A stretch of 10,445 nucleotides of DNA from Candidatus Shapirobacteria bacterium (lineage in GTDB: Bacteria; Patescibacteriota; Microgenomatia; UBA12405). Below, one piece after another: positions 1 to 7,365 of this stretch (its first letter is position 1; the number at the start of each line of letters is the position of its first letter). A program made the translations under genes and the position numbers. The DNA lies in contig JAHFKH010000012.1 of the NCBI GenBank assembly GCA_023245435.1, positions 10,917-21,361 on the forward strand, given 5' to 3'. Below the pieces are notes generated by a model. The model saw only the letters and a list, made by a program, of their open reading frames with translations. It searched no databases and had not been told where the DNA came from.

Positions 1-572
1 TAACTAAAAACAATTAAAAAAGAAACCAATGTTGAGCGACTATAAGTTAGGGCAATAGCAATGTAAATGATTAATAATATTATGTTTTTAAATTTAATTT
101 TTGAAAAATAAACACAAATTAAAATAAATAAAAATATTAATCCGGTAAAGGTTGGGTCAAAATAGCTACTAACTAGTCGATATAAGTGTGGATCCCAATT
201 TTGAGAAGCCATAATGGTTAAATTTGGCCAAATAAAATATTGGATAAATCCAAAAATAATTGTGGAAGCTAAAATAATGTTTATAAATTTTTGCTGATAA
301 ATATCTAGTGTTGGTGGGTAAATAAATATGGAAAGTAACATTAATAAACGAACTAAATATAACCAACTTAAAATATTAAAAAATAATAAATTTGAAATAA
401 TGGCGATAATAGAAAAAATTACCAAATATTTGTTATTTATTTGATAATTTTTTTGAGCTAAAAGATTAGAAATTGCATAGAAAACAATAAAGATGTCAAT
501 GATGGGAAATAATTTTCCCAGGAAAAATAAAATTAGTAGTGGATAAAATATTAGGCGTGATAAAGTCGCCAT
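1..572 (-). CDS. O-antigen ligase/polymerase-like membrane protein (partial, C-terminus off window)
   Basis: Reading the minus strand from the ATG at 572 gives 190 codons without a stop up to the window edge. The product is very hydrophobic, with several consecutive membrane segments. About 130-145 residues in it has the sequence RLVSSYFDPTFTG, and near residue 175 it has LTYSRSTLVSF. Both resemble the conserved loop and the SRS motif of the O-antigen ligase/Wzy-type family, which transfers or polymerises lipid-linked glycans at the outer face of the membrane. It overlaps the end of the upstream glycosyltransferase gene by 22 nt and is third in a surface-polysaccharide operon. The family call is from motif memory. 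Another multi-pass glycan-processing protein is possible. The 65-aa reading in another frame inside this stretch (169-366) is a shadow. Confidence 0.7.
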   Translation of the reverse strand, partial: MATLSRLIFYPLLILFFLGKLFPIIDIFIVFYAISNLLAQKNYQINNKYLVIFSIIAIISNLLFFNILSWLYLVRLLMLLSIFIYPPTLDIYQQKFINIILASTIIFGFIQYFIWPNLTIMASQNWDPHLYRLVSSYFDPTFTGLIFLFILICVYFSKIKFKNIILLIIYIAIALTYSRSTLVSFLIVFS

Positions 573-1315
573 AGTTTGGAACGAACAAGAAAGCTGTAAA
601 AGGCTAATGACAGGCAAATAATTAATCCGGCGACTCCGTCAAGAAAACCAAGATGCCAAATGTAATATTGGATAAATTTGGCTTTGGGATAAAAAATAAT
701 ATCTAACAAGTTTGCTTTTGTTTTTTGATTAAAAAGTTCTTGGGCACGAATGGTGGAATAATGATTTAGTTTTGATAAAAACGTTTTTAAATTTGGAGCA
801 GAATAATGAAATAGAGGTTGGTTAATATTAATAATTTTATTTTTACTAACCAAAACTTCATGAACAGGTTTGATAAATTTACTTAAATTTTTATTAAATA
901 ATCGAACAGGGCGATCAGTGGCAGAAATGCCGTGATATAAAATATGGTTGCAGTAAACCAAATACCGTTTAATTGAATAACAATAATTTTCATTTAGTTT
1001 TAGAGAGTTTAGTAAATTTATTAATTTTGGTGAGGGAATTTCGTCGGCGTCAATAAATAAAACCCAATCGTTTTTGGCTTTGGTTATGGCAAAATTTCGT
1101 TGACTGGCAAAGTTACCATTGACTCCCCTATCAAAAATATTGATTTTCAAATTTGTTGATTCAAAGGATTTTAGTATTTTTTTAGTGTCATCTGTTGAAT
1201 TATCATCGACGGCGACTATTTCGTTGATTACTGTTAGTTTGGGTAACCACTCTGCCCATTTCTTCAAATTTTCCTGTTCGTTTTTGGTGAGGATGAGGAG
1301 GGAGAGGTTAGACAT
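551..1315 (-). CDS. GT2 glycosyltransferase, WaaE/KdtX-like
   Basis: A 254-aa family 2 glycosyltransferase with the GT-A fold at the N-terminus. It starts LSLLILTKNEQENL, has the nucleotide-binding VDDNSTDDT at about 36-44, an FASQRN segment at 69-73, and the metal-binding FIDADE at 88-92. A later RLFNK..KFIKPVHEVL stretch fits the WaaE/KdtX branch, which adds a sugar to a surface glycan core. The C-terminus (about 205-245) is hydrophobic and probably sits at the cytoplasmic membrane. Its start overlaps the end of the upstream GT2 gene by 8 nt, and its end overlaps the O-antigen ligase-like gene, so the three are translated as a unit. The acceptor and donor sugars cannot be read from sequence. 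Confidence 0.85.
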   Translation of the reverse strand: MSNLSLLILTKNEQENLKKWAEWLPKLTVINEIVAVDDNSTDDTKKILKSFESTNLKINIFDRGVNGNFASQRNFAITKAKNDWVLFIDADEIPSPKLINLLNSLKLNENYCYSIKRYLVYCNHILYHGISATDRPVRLFNKNLSKFIKPVHEVLVSKNKIININQPLFHYSAPNLKTFLSKLNHYSTIRAQELFNQKTKANLLDIIFYPKAKFIQYYIWHLGFLDGVAGLIICLSLAFYSFLVRSKLWRLYHA

Positions 1316-2186
1316 GATTTTTAAATATATTTTGAAATATTGTTAACACTAGTTGTTCTAATGTAAATATTATACTAAGTATATCCGATTCAAACTTATT
1401 TAGGTGTTTTTTAAAATATTTTTTTCTTGAAATATACCATTCATTTAATACAATATTATATTTCGAATTACTGCTTTTTCCTCCAACATGTGTGATTTCT
1501 GATCTAGGATCGAACACAACCTTGTATCCAAGTAAATTAATTTTATTACCAAAATCAATATCTTCTAGATATAGAAAATATCTTTCATCAAACAAATTTA
1601 AAGTTTTATTTATTTTTTTTCTAATTATCATATATGCACCACATAGTGATTCAACTAAAATCGGTTTTGTAATTGTTAAATTTTCTACCCAAAATTTTTT
1701 ACTAAAACGATTATTTGGAAATATTTTTTTTAAATTTGTAAATTCAAATAAACCTGTCAAAAAATCTGCTTTATTGTTAGCAGTAAATTGATATTTGTTT
1801 GTGTTCGGTTTTTTTATTTTTCCACCTATTGCTCCAATTTTTTTGTCTTTTATTAATAATTCAAGTGTTGTAGTAATGGTAGTATTTTCAAGATAACAAT
1901 CGGGATTAATGATTAAAATATATTTTTCTTTCGCTTTGACAATACCTTGATTTACGGCTCTTGAAAATCCCAAATTTTTTTTATTGTAAATTATTTTAAT
2001 TTCACCATTTTTTAATATTTGATTTGAATCTTTTGAATTATTATCAATAATAATTATTTCGCCGATAATTTCCTTAACTTGTGACAAACTTTTAACTAAT
2101 TTATTAACATTGTCAGCAACATTATAGTTTACAGTTAATACTGTAATTTTTTTTACATCTTCTATCTTTTTATTGTCGACTATCAT
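1308..2186 (-). CDS. GT2 glycosyltransferase, rhamnosyltransferase (WbbL)-like
   Basis: A 292-aa family 2 glycosyltransferase. The N-terminal GT-A domain shows ITVLTVNYN (14-22), IIIIDNNSKD (44-53), NLGFSRAVNQG (71-81) and the catalytic-type INPD (93-96). Further on come LCGAYMIIRK and LFDERYFLYLEDIDF, both typical of the WbbL/RfbF rhamnosyltransferase-like group that extends cell-surface polysaccharides from nucleotide-sugar donors. It heads the minus-strand polysaccharide operon. Its ATG lies only 11 bp from the ATG of the divergent hydrolase gene, so its promoter must lie inside that gene; a TACTATAAAT-type stretch is present there. Local AT content is extreme (one 60-base line has about 17% GC). 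Sugar specificity is unknown. Confidence 0.85.
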   Translation of the reverse strand: MIVDNKKIEDVKKITVLTVNYNVADNVNKLVKSLSQVKEIIGEIIIIDNNSKDSNQILKNGEIKIIYNKKNLGFSRAVNQGIVKAKEKYILIINPDCYLENTTITTTLELLIKDKKIGAIGGKIKKPNTNKYQFTANNKADFLTGLFEFTNLKKIFPNNRFSKKFWVENLTITKPILVESLCGAYMIIRKKINKTLNLFDERYFLYLEDIDFGNKINLLGYKVVFDPRSEITHVGGKSSNSKYNIVLNEWYISRKKYFKKHLNKFESDILSIIFTLEQLVLTIFQNIFKNHV

Positions 2187-2197
2187 ATAGTTTTGTT

Positions 2198-2986
2198 ATG
2201 AATAAAATTTATAGTATTTTTCGTATTATTGTTTTCTCGATATTATCATTTTGTTCGGTTCATTACTCATATGGAGTTGTGTATTTTAATGATAATTTTT
2301 CAAATAGTTTGGAGAAGTGGAATTTTGTTCCTGGAACTGTCTCAAATTTGGATAGTTGGGCTATTTCGAACGGAGTATTGATCGGTACTGTTAATTATGG
2401 AGGTTCGTCATATTTGTATCCAATTACTACTCCAAGAGTATTATCAGACTTTGTTTTACAATCCAGTGTTATGAATGTTAGTGGGGTTGATGTAAATATT
2501 TTTTTTAGACAGTCGGAAGATAAAGAACATTATTATGCAGTAGGTTATAGATTTAATAGTCCAGGTTGGCCTGGTGTAAATAATATAGTTTTATACAAAT
2601 ACGATCATGGTTATTCACTATTAAAATCTTATAGCCCATTATTAAATAATAATTTAACTCAAAATATATGGCACAAAATTAAAATTGATGTATCCGGTCA
2701 ATTAATTAATATATATTTTGATGATAATTTGGCAATCAGTTATGTTGATGATGGTGTAGTATTTGATGCTGGTTTGATTGCTTTGCAGAACTGGGGAGGT
2801 ACATTTACCTCAAAAATTATAAATAAATTCGATGATTTTGCAATATCTGATGGTTCTATTTCTCAAAACAAAATAATATTTTTGCCGGGATTTGGGGGGA
2901 GCTGGAACGAAAAAGCCATGGTTTTAAACCAAATTGTGCCACAAAGTGAGTGGAGAATGACTCCTTTTGCAAAAGGCGTACTCTAA
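2198..2986 (+). CDS. Secreted LamG-like lectin/alpha-beta hydrolase protein, 3'-truncated gene fragment
   Basis: A 262-aa reading frame. Residues 1-26 form a signal peptide (basic N-terminus, hydrophobic core, small residues before GVVYF). Residues about 28-220 look like a concanavalin A/laminin-G-type jelly roll, with FNDNFSNSLEKW near the start and IWHKIKIDVSG and KFDDFAISDG near the end. Residues 226-236 (KIIFLPGFGGS) are the first beta-strand and oxyanion-loop motif of an alpha/beta hydrolase. The protein stops at residue 262, shortly after WRMTPF, so the catalytic Ser, Asp and His are all missing. From memory, Microgenomates homologues continue for a few hundred more residues. The break coincides with the start of foreign-looking DNA, so I read this as a surface hydrolase gene interrupted by insertion. 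The 262-aa product, if made, would keep only the lectin-like part. Confidence 0.75.
   Translation: MNKIYSIFRIIVFSILSFCSVHYSYGVVYFNDNFSNSLEKWNFVPGTVSNLDSWAISNGVLIGTVNYGGSSYLYPITTPRVLSDFVLQSSVMNVSGVDVNIFFRQSEDKEHYYAVGYRFNSPGWPGVNNIVLYKYDHGYSLLKSYSPLLNNNLTQNIWHKIKIDVSGQLINIYFDDNLAISYVDDGVVFDAGLIALQNWGGTFTSKIINKFDDFAISDGSISQNKIIFLPGFGGSWNEKAMVLNQIVPQSEWRMTPFAKGVL
2963..2976. repeat. 14-bp perfect palindrome at the gene-truncation point
   Basis: CCTTTTGCAAAAGG is its own reverse complement. It falls where the reading frame of the hydrolase stops resembling its family (after WRMTPF). This could mark the insertion junction or core of a recombination site. It could also be chance in AT-rich DNA; no second copy was found in the window. 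Confidence 0.4.
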
Positions 2987-3006
2987 AACATAACAATCAC
3001 GATTAC

Positions 3007-3441
3007 TTATTTTATCTTTTTCTCGTATGGAGAATGTTCACAATCAATCTTAATTTTAAAATACATCAGTGGAAGCAGAAACAAAAAAGTTACAAAATAT
3101 GCAAGCAATTCACCATATTTTGAGCTCGGACAGAAAGTGGCTCCAATTCCTGTTCTACCTTCAATTTGATAGTAGCCTGCTACAAAGTCACATCCCGACA
3201 GTAAATGGTGAATAAATTCATGCAAAAAAGTCGCGACAAAAATTAAACCAATTGTAAAAAATACGTGATTAAACCAATATGCCGGTGTCCTCAAATATAG
3301 TTTCATTTTTCCTCTCTTGAATACATGTACATCTGAACGGTCATTGCATATCACACAATGATTCCGCCAAACAGAAAATAAAATAAAACCTAATGTGACA
3401 AGTAAGCCACCAAGGATAAATAAAATATTTTCCATTGGCAT
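3007..3441 (-). CDS. Integral membrane protein with HExxH motif, putative membrane metallopeptidase
   Basis: A 144-aa protein with a membrane segment at about 5-24, a second at about 58-80, and a third at about 110-128. The second segment carries LHEFIHHLL (73-81), an HExxH zinc-metallopeptidase signature buried in the membrane as in site-2-protease-like families. E111 in SKYGELLAYF could be a third ligand. A CxxC pair (C29, C32 in NHCVIC) follows the first segment. No M50-type NPxxxLDG motif is seen and I cannot assign a family. Start: ATG at 3441, or the second Met two codons later. It is convergent with the broken hydrolase gene and divergent from the restriction gene, and it probably belongs to the mobile element. 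The enzymatic call is inference from one motif. Confidence 0.6.
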   Translation of the reverse strand: MPMENILFILGGLLVTLGFILFSVWRNHCVICNDRSDVHVFKRGKMKLYLRTPAYWFNHVFFTIGLIFVATFLHEFIHHLLSGCDFVAGYYQIEGRTGIGATFCPSSKYGELLAYFVTFLFLLPLMYFKIKIDCEHSPYEKKIK

Positions 3442-3547
3442 ATAATAAATAATATCATCAAGGACTATTATTTTGCGGAAGATTAAATAGGTTGAAAAGA
3501 AGCTGGAAACAACATAATTAATAAATTAGGATATTATTTAACTATCC

Positions 3548-4945
3548 ATGACAAGAATATATAAAACAAAAGATGAGATTTTGAAAAAAGCTGTAACTAT
3601 AATTGGCAAATCCTTACGTAAAGTAATCTCAAATGAGATTGTTCACGAAATTGAAGAACAAATTGTTGGATATGGTGTAAAAAGAAAAGGTTTTTTAGGA
3701 GATTTAACTGAAAAATATTTTTTTGATATTAATCCAGGAAATATCAGTGAACCAGATTTTACTGTTGCTGAAGTAGAATTAAAGACCACCCCATTAAAAA
3801 AACATCCTCTACAACGATATGCATCAAAGGAGAGATTGGTTTTTTCAATGATTGATTATGATGCGGTGGTAAGAGAAACATGGGAACTGAGTTCTTTTTT
3901 AAAAAAAAATAAATCATTGTTATTAATGTTTTACTTGTGGATTGAAAATCAAAATATCCTTGATTACGAATTCAAATATATTCATCCACTCAACTTACTA
4001 GAAGATATTTCCAGCGACGATGTTTTTCAGATACAAAAAGATTGGGAATATATTGTTGCAAAAATTAGAAGAGGAGAAGCCCACTTGTTATCGGAAGCCG
4101 ATACATATTACCTTGGGGCATGTACAAAGGCAGCAAATAGTCGGAAAGTACGAGACCAACCCCTAAGTCGTATACCAGCCAAACCTAGAGCGTTTTCACT
4201 TAAGCAACAATACATTAACTATCTTATACAAACAAAATTGCTCGGCAATGTCACAAATACCGATTCAATTTTTAAAAAACAAAGGAGATTAGAAACGATT
4301 GAAGATGTAGTTAAAGAAAAGTTTTCATCATTTGTTGGAAAAACCGATATAGAAATATTGGCAAAACTCGGCTCTAGTTTGGGTAAAAAAGCAAAAAGTT
4401 ATAAACGATTAATTGTAAATCAAATTCTAGGAGTCAAGTCAAATAAAATAGAGGAATTAGACAAAGCAAATGTAACGCTTAGAGTTATAACATTAGAACA
4501 TTCGGGTATTTTAAAAGAATCAATATCATTTCCCGCTTTTGATTATAAGAATCTAGCAACTCAGGTGTGGTATGACGATGTAAATGAATCAATGTCTGAT
4601 TTCCATTTACAACTTGAAACAAAAAAGTTCTTATTCGTAGTTTTTCAAAAACAAAAAGGAACAAAAAATATAATATTAAGAAAAACATTTTTCTGGAATT
4701 TTCCAATAAGTGATATTGGTGAAGCTGAAAAAGTATGGCAAAAAACTATTGATTGTATTAATGGGGGTAGATATGGCGATTTACCAAAAATAAAAGATAG
4801 TTTAGTTGCCCATGTCAGACCTCACGGAAAAGATTCAAAGGATACAATTGAAACACCACAAAAGACACAAGAAATGAAAAGATGTTTCTGGTTAAATGCC
4901 AAGTATATACAAAAAGCCATAGGTAAGGATAAAAGTGATTCTTGA
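3548..4945 (+). CDS. Type II restriction endonuclease, Sau3AI/MutH-like (predicted GATC)
   Basis: A 465-aa cytoplasmic endonuclease. Near the N-terminus, GYGVKRKGFLGDLTEKYFF is the DNA-binding/folding block of the MutH/Sau3AI family. It is followed by the metal-binding catalytic set D70-x6-E77-x-K79 in EPDFTVAEVELKTTP. The C-terminal half (about 310-465) matches the second, catalytically dead MutH-like domain of Sau3AI, with AHVRPHGKDSKDT and CFWLNAKYIQKAI; in Sau3AI this domain is an allosteric DNA-binding unit. Length is close to Sau3AI (about 490). Homologues cut GATC; specificity here is inferred. It lies 31 nt upstream of the methyltransferase gene on the same strand, so the nuclease comes first. 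No clear Shine-Dalgarno is seen. TTGAAA at 3492-3497 with CATAAT at 3513-3518 is a weak promoter candidate with a 15-nt spacer. Confidence 0.9.
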   Translation: MTRIYKTKDEILKKAVTIIGKSLRKVISNEIVHEIEEQIVGYGVKRKGFLGDLTEKYFFDINPGNISEPDFTVAEVELKTTPLKKHPLQRYASKERLVFSMIDYDAVVRETWELSSFLKKNKSLLLMFYLWIENQNILDYEFKYIHPLNLLEDISSDDVFQIQKDWEYIVAKIRRGEAHLLSEADTYYLGACTKAANSRKVRDQPLSRIPAKPRAFSLKQQYINYLIQTKLLGNVTNTDSIFKKQRRLETIEDVVKEKFSSFVGKTDIEILAKLGSSLGKKAKSYKRLIVNQILGVKSNKIEELDKANVTLRVITLEHSGILKESISFPAFDYKNLATQVWYDDVNESMSDFHLQLETKKFLFVVFQKQKGTKNIILRKTFFWNFPISDIGEAEKVWQKTIDCINGGRYGDLPKIKDSLVAHVRPHGKDSKDTIETPQKTQEMKRCFWLNAKYIQKAIGKDKSDS

Positions 4946-4970
4946 TCAATTGGACTTTTTTTGTTAGAAT
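4942..4970 (+). promoter_or_regulatory. Candidate methyltransferase promoter with GATC inside the -35 box
   Basis: TTGATC at 4942-4947 (four of six to TTGACA) and TAGAAT at 4965-4970 (five of six to TATAAT) are separated by exactly 17 bp. The predicted start point, about 7 nt downstream, falls at the methyltransferase ATG (4977 or 4980), so the mRNA would be leaderless or nearly so. The -35 overlaps the endonuclease stop codon and lies in the palindrome TTGATCAA. It therefore contains the predicted recognition site of the flanking R-M system, so methylation or binding by the methyltransferase could modulate this promoter. Confidence 0.5.
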
Positions 4971-4976
4971 GGCTTT

Positions 4977-6248
4977 ATGATGAAAATAAACGTTATTGAA
5001 CTGTTTGCTGGTGTTGGAGGATTTAGATTAGGGCTTGATTTAGCTAGCAACGAAGAATCAAAATTTGAAACAATTTGGAGTAGCCAGTGGGAACCTGGCA
5101 CAAAATTACAATACGCCTCACAAATATATATAAATAAATTTGGTCCAAAGAACCATTCGTGTGAAGACATCCAGGAAGTAGTTGAACACAAATTCAATCA
5201 AATACCTGACCATGATTTACTCGTTGGTGGGTTCCCCTGTCAGGACTATTCGGTTGCAAGAACATTAAGCCAGGCAAAACGAATATTTGGTAAAAAAGGT
5301 GTGTTGTGGTGGTCAATTTTTAACATTTTGAATATGAAAAAAGATAAGGCACCAAGCTTTTTGTTACTAGAGAATGTTGATAGGTTATTAAAATCACCAT
5401 CAGGTCAAAGAGGTCGTGATTTTGCTGTGATGTTGGCTTCACTTTCAGATTTGGGATATGTGGTTGAATGGAGAATCATAAATGCAGCCGATTATGGGTT
5501 TCCGCAAAGAAGACGCAGAGTATTTATAACGGGTTATAAAAAAGGTACAAAAGTTTACAAAAAAATTAAAGCTGAGAAAAATATTAATAAATGGATTGAG
5601 CAAAAAGGTGTGATTGCTAACGCCTTTCCTATTGAAAAAATAAAAGTTAGGCTTGATGAATTTAAAATTGAAGGTGATTTAAAGCATATTTCTGATAATT
5701 TTTCATCAAATAAACCAACAAAAAGTCCCTTTGAAAATTCAGGGGTTATGATTAATAGAAAAGTATATACAACCAAAACAATACCCAACTATAGTGGTAA
5801 ACGCACATTATTGTCTGACATTATTATTCATGACGAAGAAAAAATACCAGCGGAATATTATATAAGAAAGGAAGATTTGTACAGATGGGAATATTTAAAG
5901 GGTGGTAAAAAGGAAAAAAGGAAATCAAAAGGTGGTTTTGAATATTTTTATTCAGAAGGACCAATGGTTTTTCCAGATTCTTTAAATAAGCCGTCAAGAA
6001 CAATAGTCACAGGGGAGGGAGGTAGCTCTCCTTCACGATTTAAACATGTTATAAAAACAAAGTCAGGGCGGTACCGTAGATTAATACCGCTGGAATTAGA
6101 AAAATTAAATATGTTTCCCGACAACCATACAAGGGATTTACTTAATGGGAAACAAACACCTGATGTAAAAAGAGCTTTTATTATGGGTAATGCTTTGGTT
6201 GTGGGGGTAATTCAAAAACTTGGAGAATCGTTATTAAAATATATATAA
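4977..6248 (+). CDS. DNA (cytosine-5)-methyltransferase of the Sau3AI-like system
   Basis: A 423-aa C5-cytosine methyltransferase using S-adenosylmethionine. Motif I is IELFAGVGGFRLGLD (7-21). Motif IV is GGFPCQDYS with catalytic C88. Motif VI is LLLENVDRLL (129-138) and motif VIII is QRRRRVFI (177-184). The variable target-recognition region spans about 186-335. Motif IX is RTIVTGEGGSS (341-351) and motif X is GNALVVGVIQKLGESLL (404-420). All blocks are in the usual order and intact. Its partner is the upstream GATC-type nuclease, so it probably methylates the C in GATC and protects the element and its host. Start: the ATG at 4977 is followed at once by a second ATG (4980), and either fits the promoter. 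No controller (C) protein or Vsr-type nuclease gene is adjacent. The 79 bp after its stop show no clear terminator. Confidence 0.93.
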   Translation: MMKINVIELFAGVGGFRLGLDLASNEESKFETIWSSQWEPGTKLQYASQIYINKFGPKNHSCEDIQEVVEHKFNQIPDHDLLVGGFPCQDYSVARTLSQAKRIFGKKGVLWWSIFNILNMKKDKAPSFLLLENVDRLLKSPSGQRGRDFAVMLASLSDLGYVVEWRIINAADYGFPQRRRRVFITGYKKGTKVYKKIKAEKNINKWIEQKGVIANAFPIEKIKVRLDEFKIEGDLKHISDNFSSNKPTKSPFENSGVMINRKVYTTKTIPNYSGKRTLLSDIIIHDEEKIPAEYYIRKEDLYRWEYLKGGKKEKRKSKGGFEYFYSEGPMVFPDSLNKPSRTIVTGEGGSSPSRFKHVIKTKSGRYRRLIPLELEKLNMFPDNHTRDLLNGKQTPDVKRAFIMGNALVVGVIQKLGESLLKYI

Positions 6249-6327
6249 ATAGTTTATAAAACCATTCTGACAATTATAATTTGTTGCAGGCCTTGGGGGA
6301 ATATGTGAGGACTTATTATGCACAAAG

Positions 6328-6882
6328 TTATCTTAATGATGGTATCCACCTTTTAATCCAACCGAATGTATAGTTGTCGGCGAATAACAAATATAACAGT
6401 GTTTCCTTTGTTATGTTGATGATAATATATCCGATAACAAAGACAAGTGCACACCACCCCGCAGATGTAATCCAACTACCTTCGGTATATTTAATTATTT
6501 CAAATGTGGGAATTGATATATTTTCATTTCGTATTTTATCTATTTCATAATCATCTATGTTATTATCTGTCCAGCCTTTATCGTATGACTCTGAACGGTT
6601 TATTTCTAGACATTTATCCCACATTTTTCTTTTGTTAGTAGTATCAGTTATTGTTCCAGGGTCTGAGTAAAAATTTATATAAACACTACTAAGAGAATAT
6701 GTTTTTCCATTATGACAGGTAAAATTACTTTTTTGATTATCAACCCTTTGTATGGGTTTTTTTGAATATCCTGTAAGGACAGATATGATAATTAACGAAA
6801 CAATTGAAACCACATATACGATTTTTATTAATCGTCTGATGAAGCCTTGTATCCCTTTTGTTGGTTGGTTTTGTATTTTCAT
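6328..6882 (-). CDS. Two-transmembrane protein of unknown function
   Basis: A 184-aa protein I do not recognise. A basic N-terminus (RRLIK at 16-20) precedes a membrane segment at about 21-38. A polar segment of about 100 residues follows, containing C56 and C91, which could pair if it faces outside. A second membrane segment lies at about 141-158, then TKETLLYLLF and a short tail ending in FGWIKRWIPSLR that could lie on the membrane surface. The positive-inside rule suggests both termini are cytoplasmic and the loop is outside. It is last of four close-packed minus-strand genes (2 nt after the previous stop), all encoding membrane or exported products. Its stop is 79 bp from the stop of the convergent methyltransferase gene. 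Confidence 0.7.
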   Translation of the reverse strand: MKIQNQPTKGIQGFIRRLIKIVYVVSIVSLIIISVLTGYSKKPIQRVDNQKSNFTCHNGKTYSLSSVYINFYSDPGTITDTTNKRKMWDKCLEINRSESYDKGWTDNNIDDYEIDKIRNENISIPTFEIIKYTEGSWITSAGWCALVFVIGYIIINITKETLLYLLFADNYTFGWIKRWIPSLR

Positions 6883-6884
6883 AT

Positions 6885-7091
6885 TTACTTACCCCAAATT
6901 TTATAAATAATAAACATTGGAACTGAGACAATAAAACTCACAAATCCAAAGTCTTTCCATACTGGTTTAACTGTTTGACTCGCATATGGAAAATTATCAA
7001 TCCAAACAGTAAAAGGAGCCAACGAGACAACGAAAGCCAGTGTTATTAAAACAATCCAAATTGTTAAGATAACCCTTTGACTTTTTTTCAT
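6885..7091 (-). CDS. Small two-transmembrane protein, unknown function
   Basis: A 68-aa protein starting MKKSQRVILTIW. Membrane segments lie at about 7-26 and 48-63, joined by a short segment with WIDNFPYASQTVKPVW. The basic N-terminus suggests it is inside, with the connecting loop outside. I chose the ATG at 7091 over an upstream ATG at 7133: the upstream start would overlap the preceding gene by 38 nt and add a 14-residue tail with no features. The chosen start gives a 4-nt gap like the other gaps in this operon. No family is recognised. It is third in the envelope-protein cassette. Confidence 0.6.
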   Translation of the reverse strand: MKKSQRVILTIWIVLITLAFVVSLAPFTVWIDNFPYASQTVKPVWKDFGFVSFIVSVPMFIIYKIWGK

Positions 7092-7095
7092 ATTT

Positions 7096-7362
7096 TTATT
7101 TATCTGAACAATAACTATCAATTTTGTGTTCACTCTCTTTGCAGGTTATGTTGTTTCTATCCATTGAGTCACAAAGCCAATTACCCTGTTCATTATTGTG
7201 TTGACATACCGCCATGTCAATAAATTTGGCTGATACAAAACAATCTGTGTACCCACCACCACAAACATATTGCTTTATTGGAAATTCGTCTTTTGTAAGG
7301 AGAGTTTTGATTGATAAAATACCCAATGTTACAGCCAAAATTATAATTAAAATATTTTTCAT
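7096..7362 (-). CDS. Small exported cysteine-rich protein with N-terminal anchor
   Basis: An 88-aa protein. Residues 2-22 form a single hydrophobic segment with no obvious cleavage site, so it is probably a signal anchor. The outside part holds six cysteines (C34, C41, C53, C64, C74, C85), which could form three disulfides. Recognisable pieces are VCGGGYTDCFVSAKF and NEQGNWLCDS. From memory, similar short CGGGYTDC-type proteins recur in Patescibacteria genomes, but I know no function. The ATG is 3 nt after the stop of the lipoprotein gene, so the two are probably co-transcribed and coupled. Confidence 0.65.
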   Translation of the reverse strand: MKNILIIILAVTLGILSIKTLLTKDEFPIKQYVCGGGYTDCFVSAKFIDMAVCQHNNEQGNWLCDSMDRNNITCKESEHKIDSYCSDK

Positions 7363-7365
7363 TTA

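Noticed and set aside
169..366. 65-aa minus-strand reading frame
   Set aside because: It is an out-of-frame shadow of the O-antigen ligase-like gene, whose frame is open from 572 to the edge with family motifs.
1119..1791. Plus-strand frames of 75 and 99 aa at 1119-1346 and 1492-1791
   Set aside because: They are antisense to the two GT2 genes, which have complete catalytic motifs; no protein-like features are seen in the plus-strand frames.
4485..5788. Minus-strand frames of 73-77 aa under the R-M genes
   Set aside because: They are antisense shadows of the endonuclease and methyltransferase genes, which have intact motifs.
6740..6931. 63-aa minus-strand frame across the junction of two membrane-protein genes
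   Set aside because: It is a shifted-frame shadow overlapping both better-supported genes.
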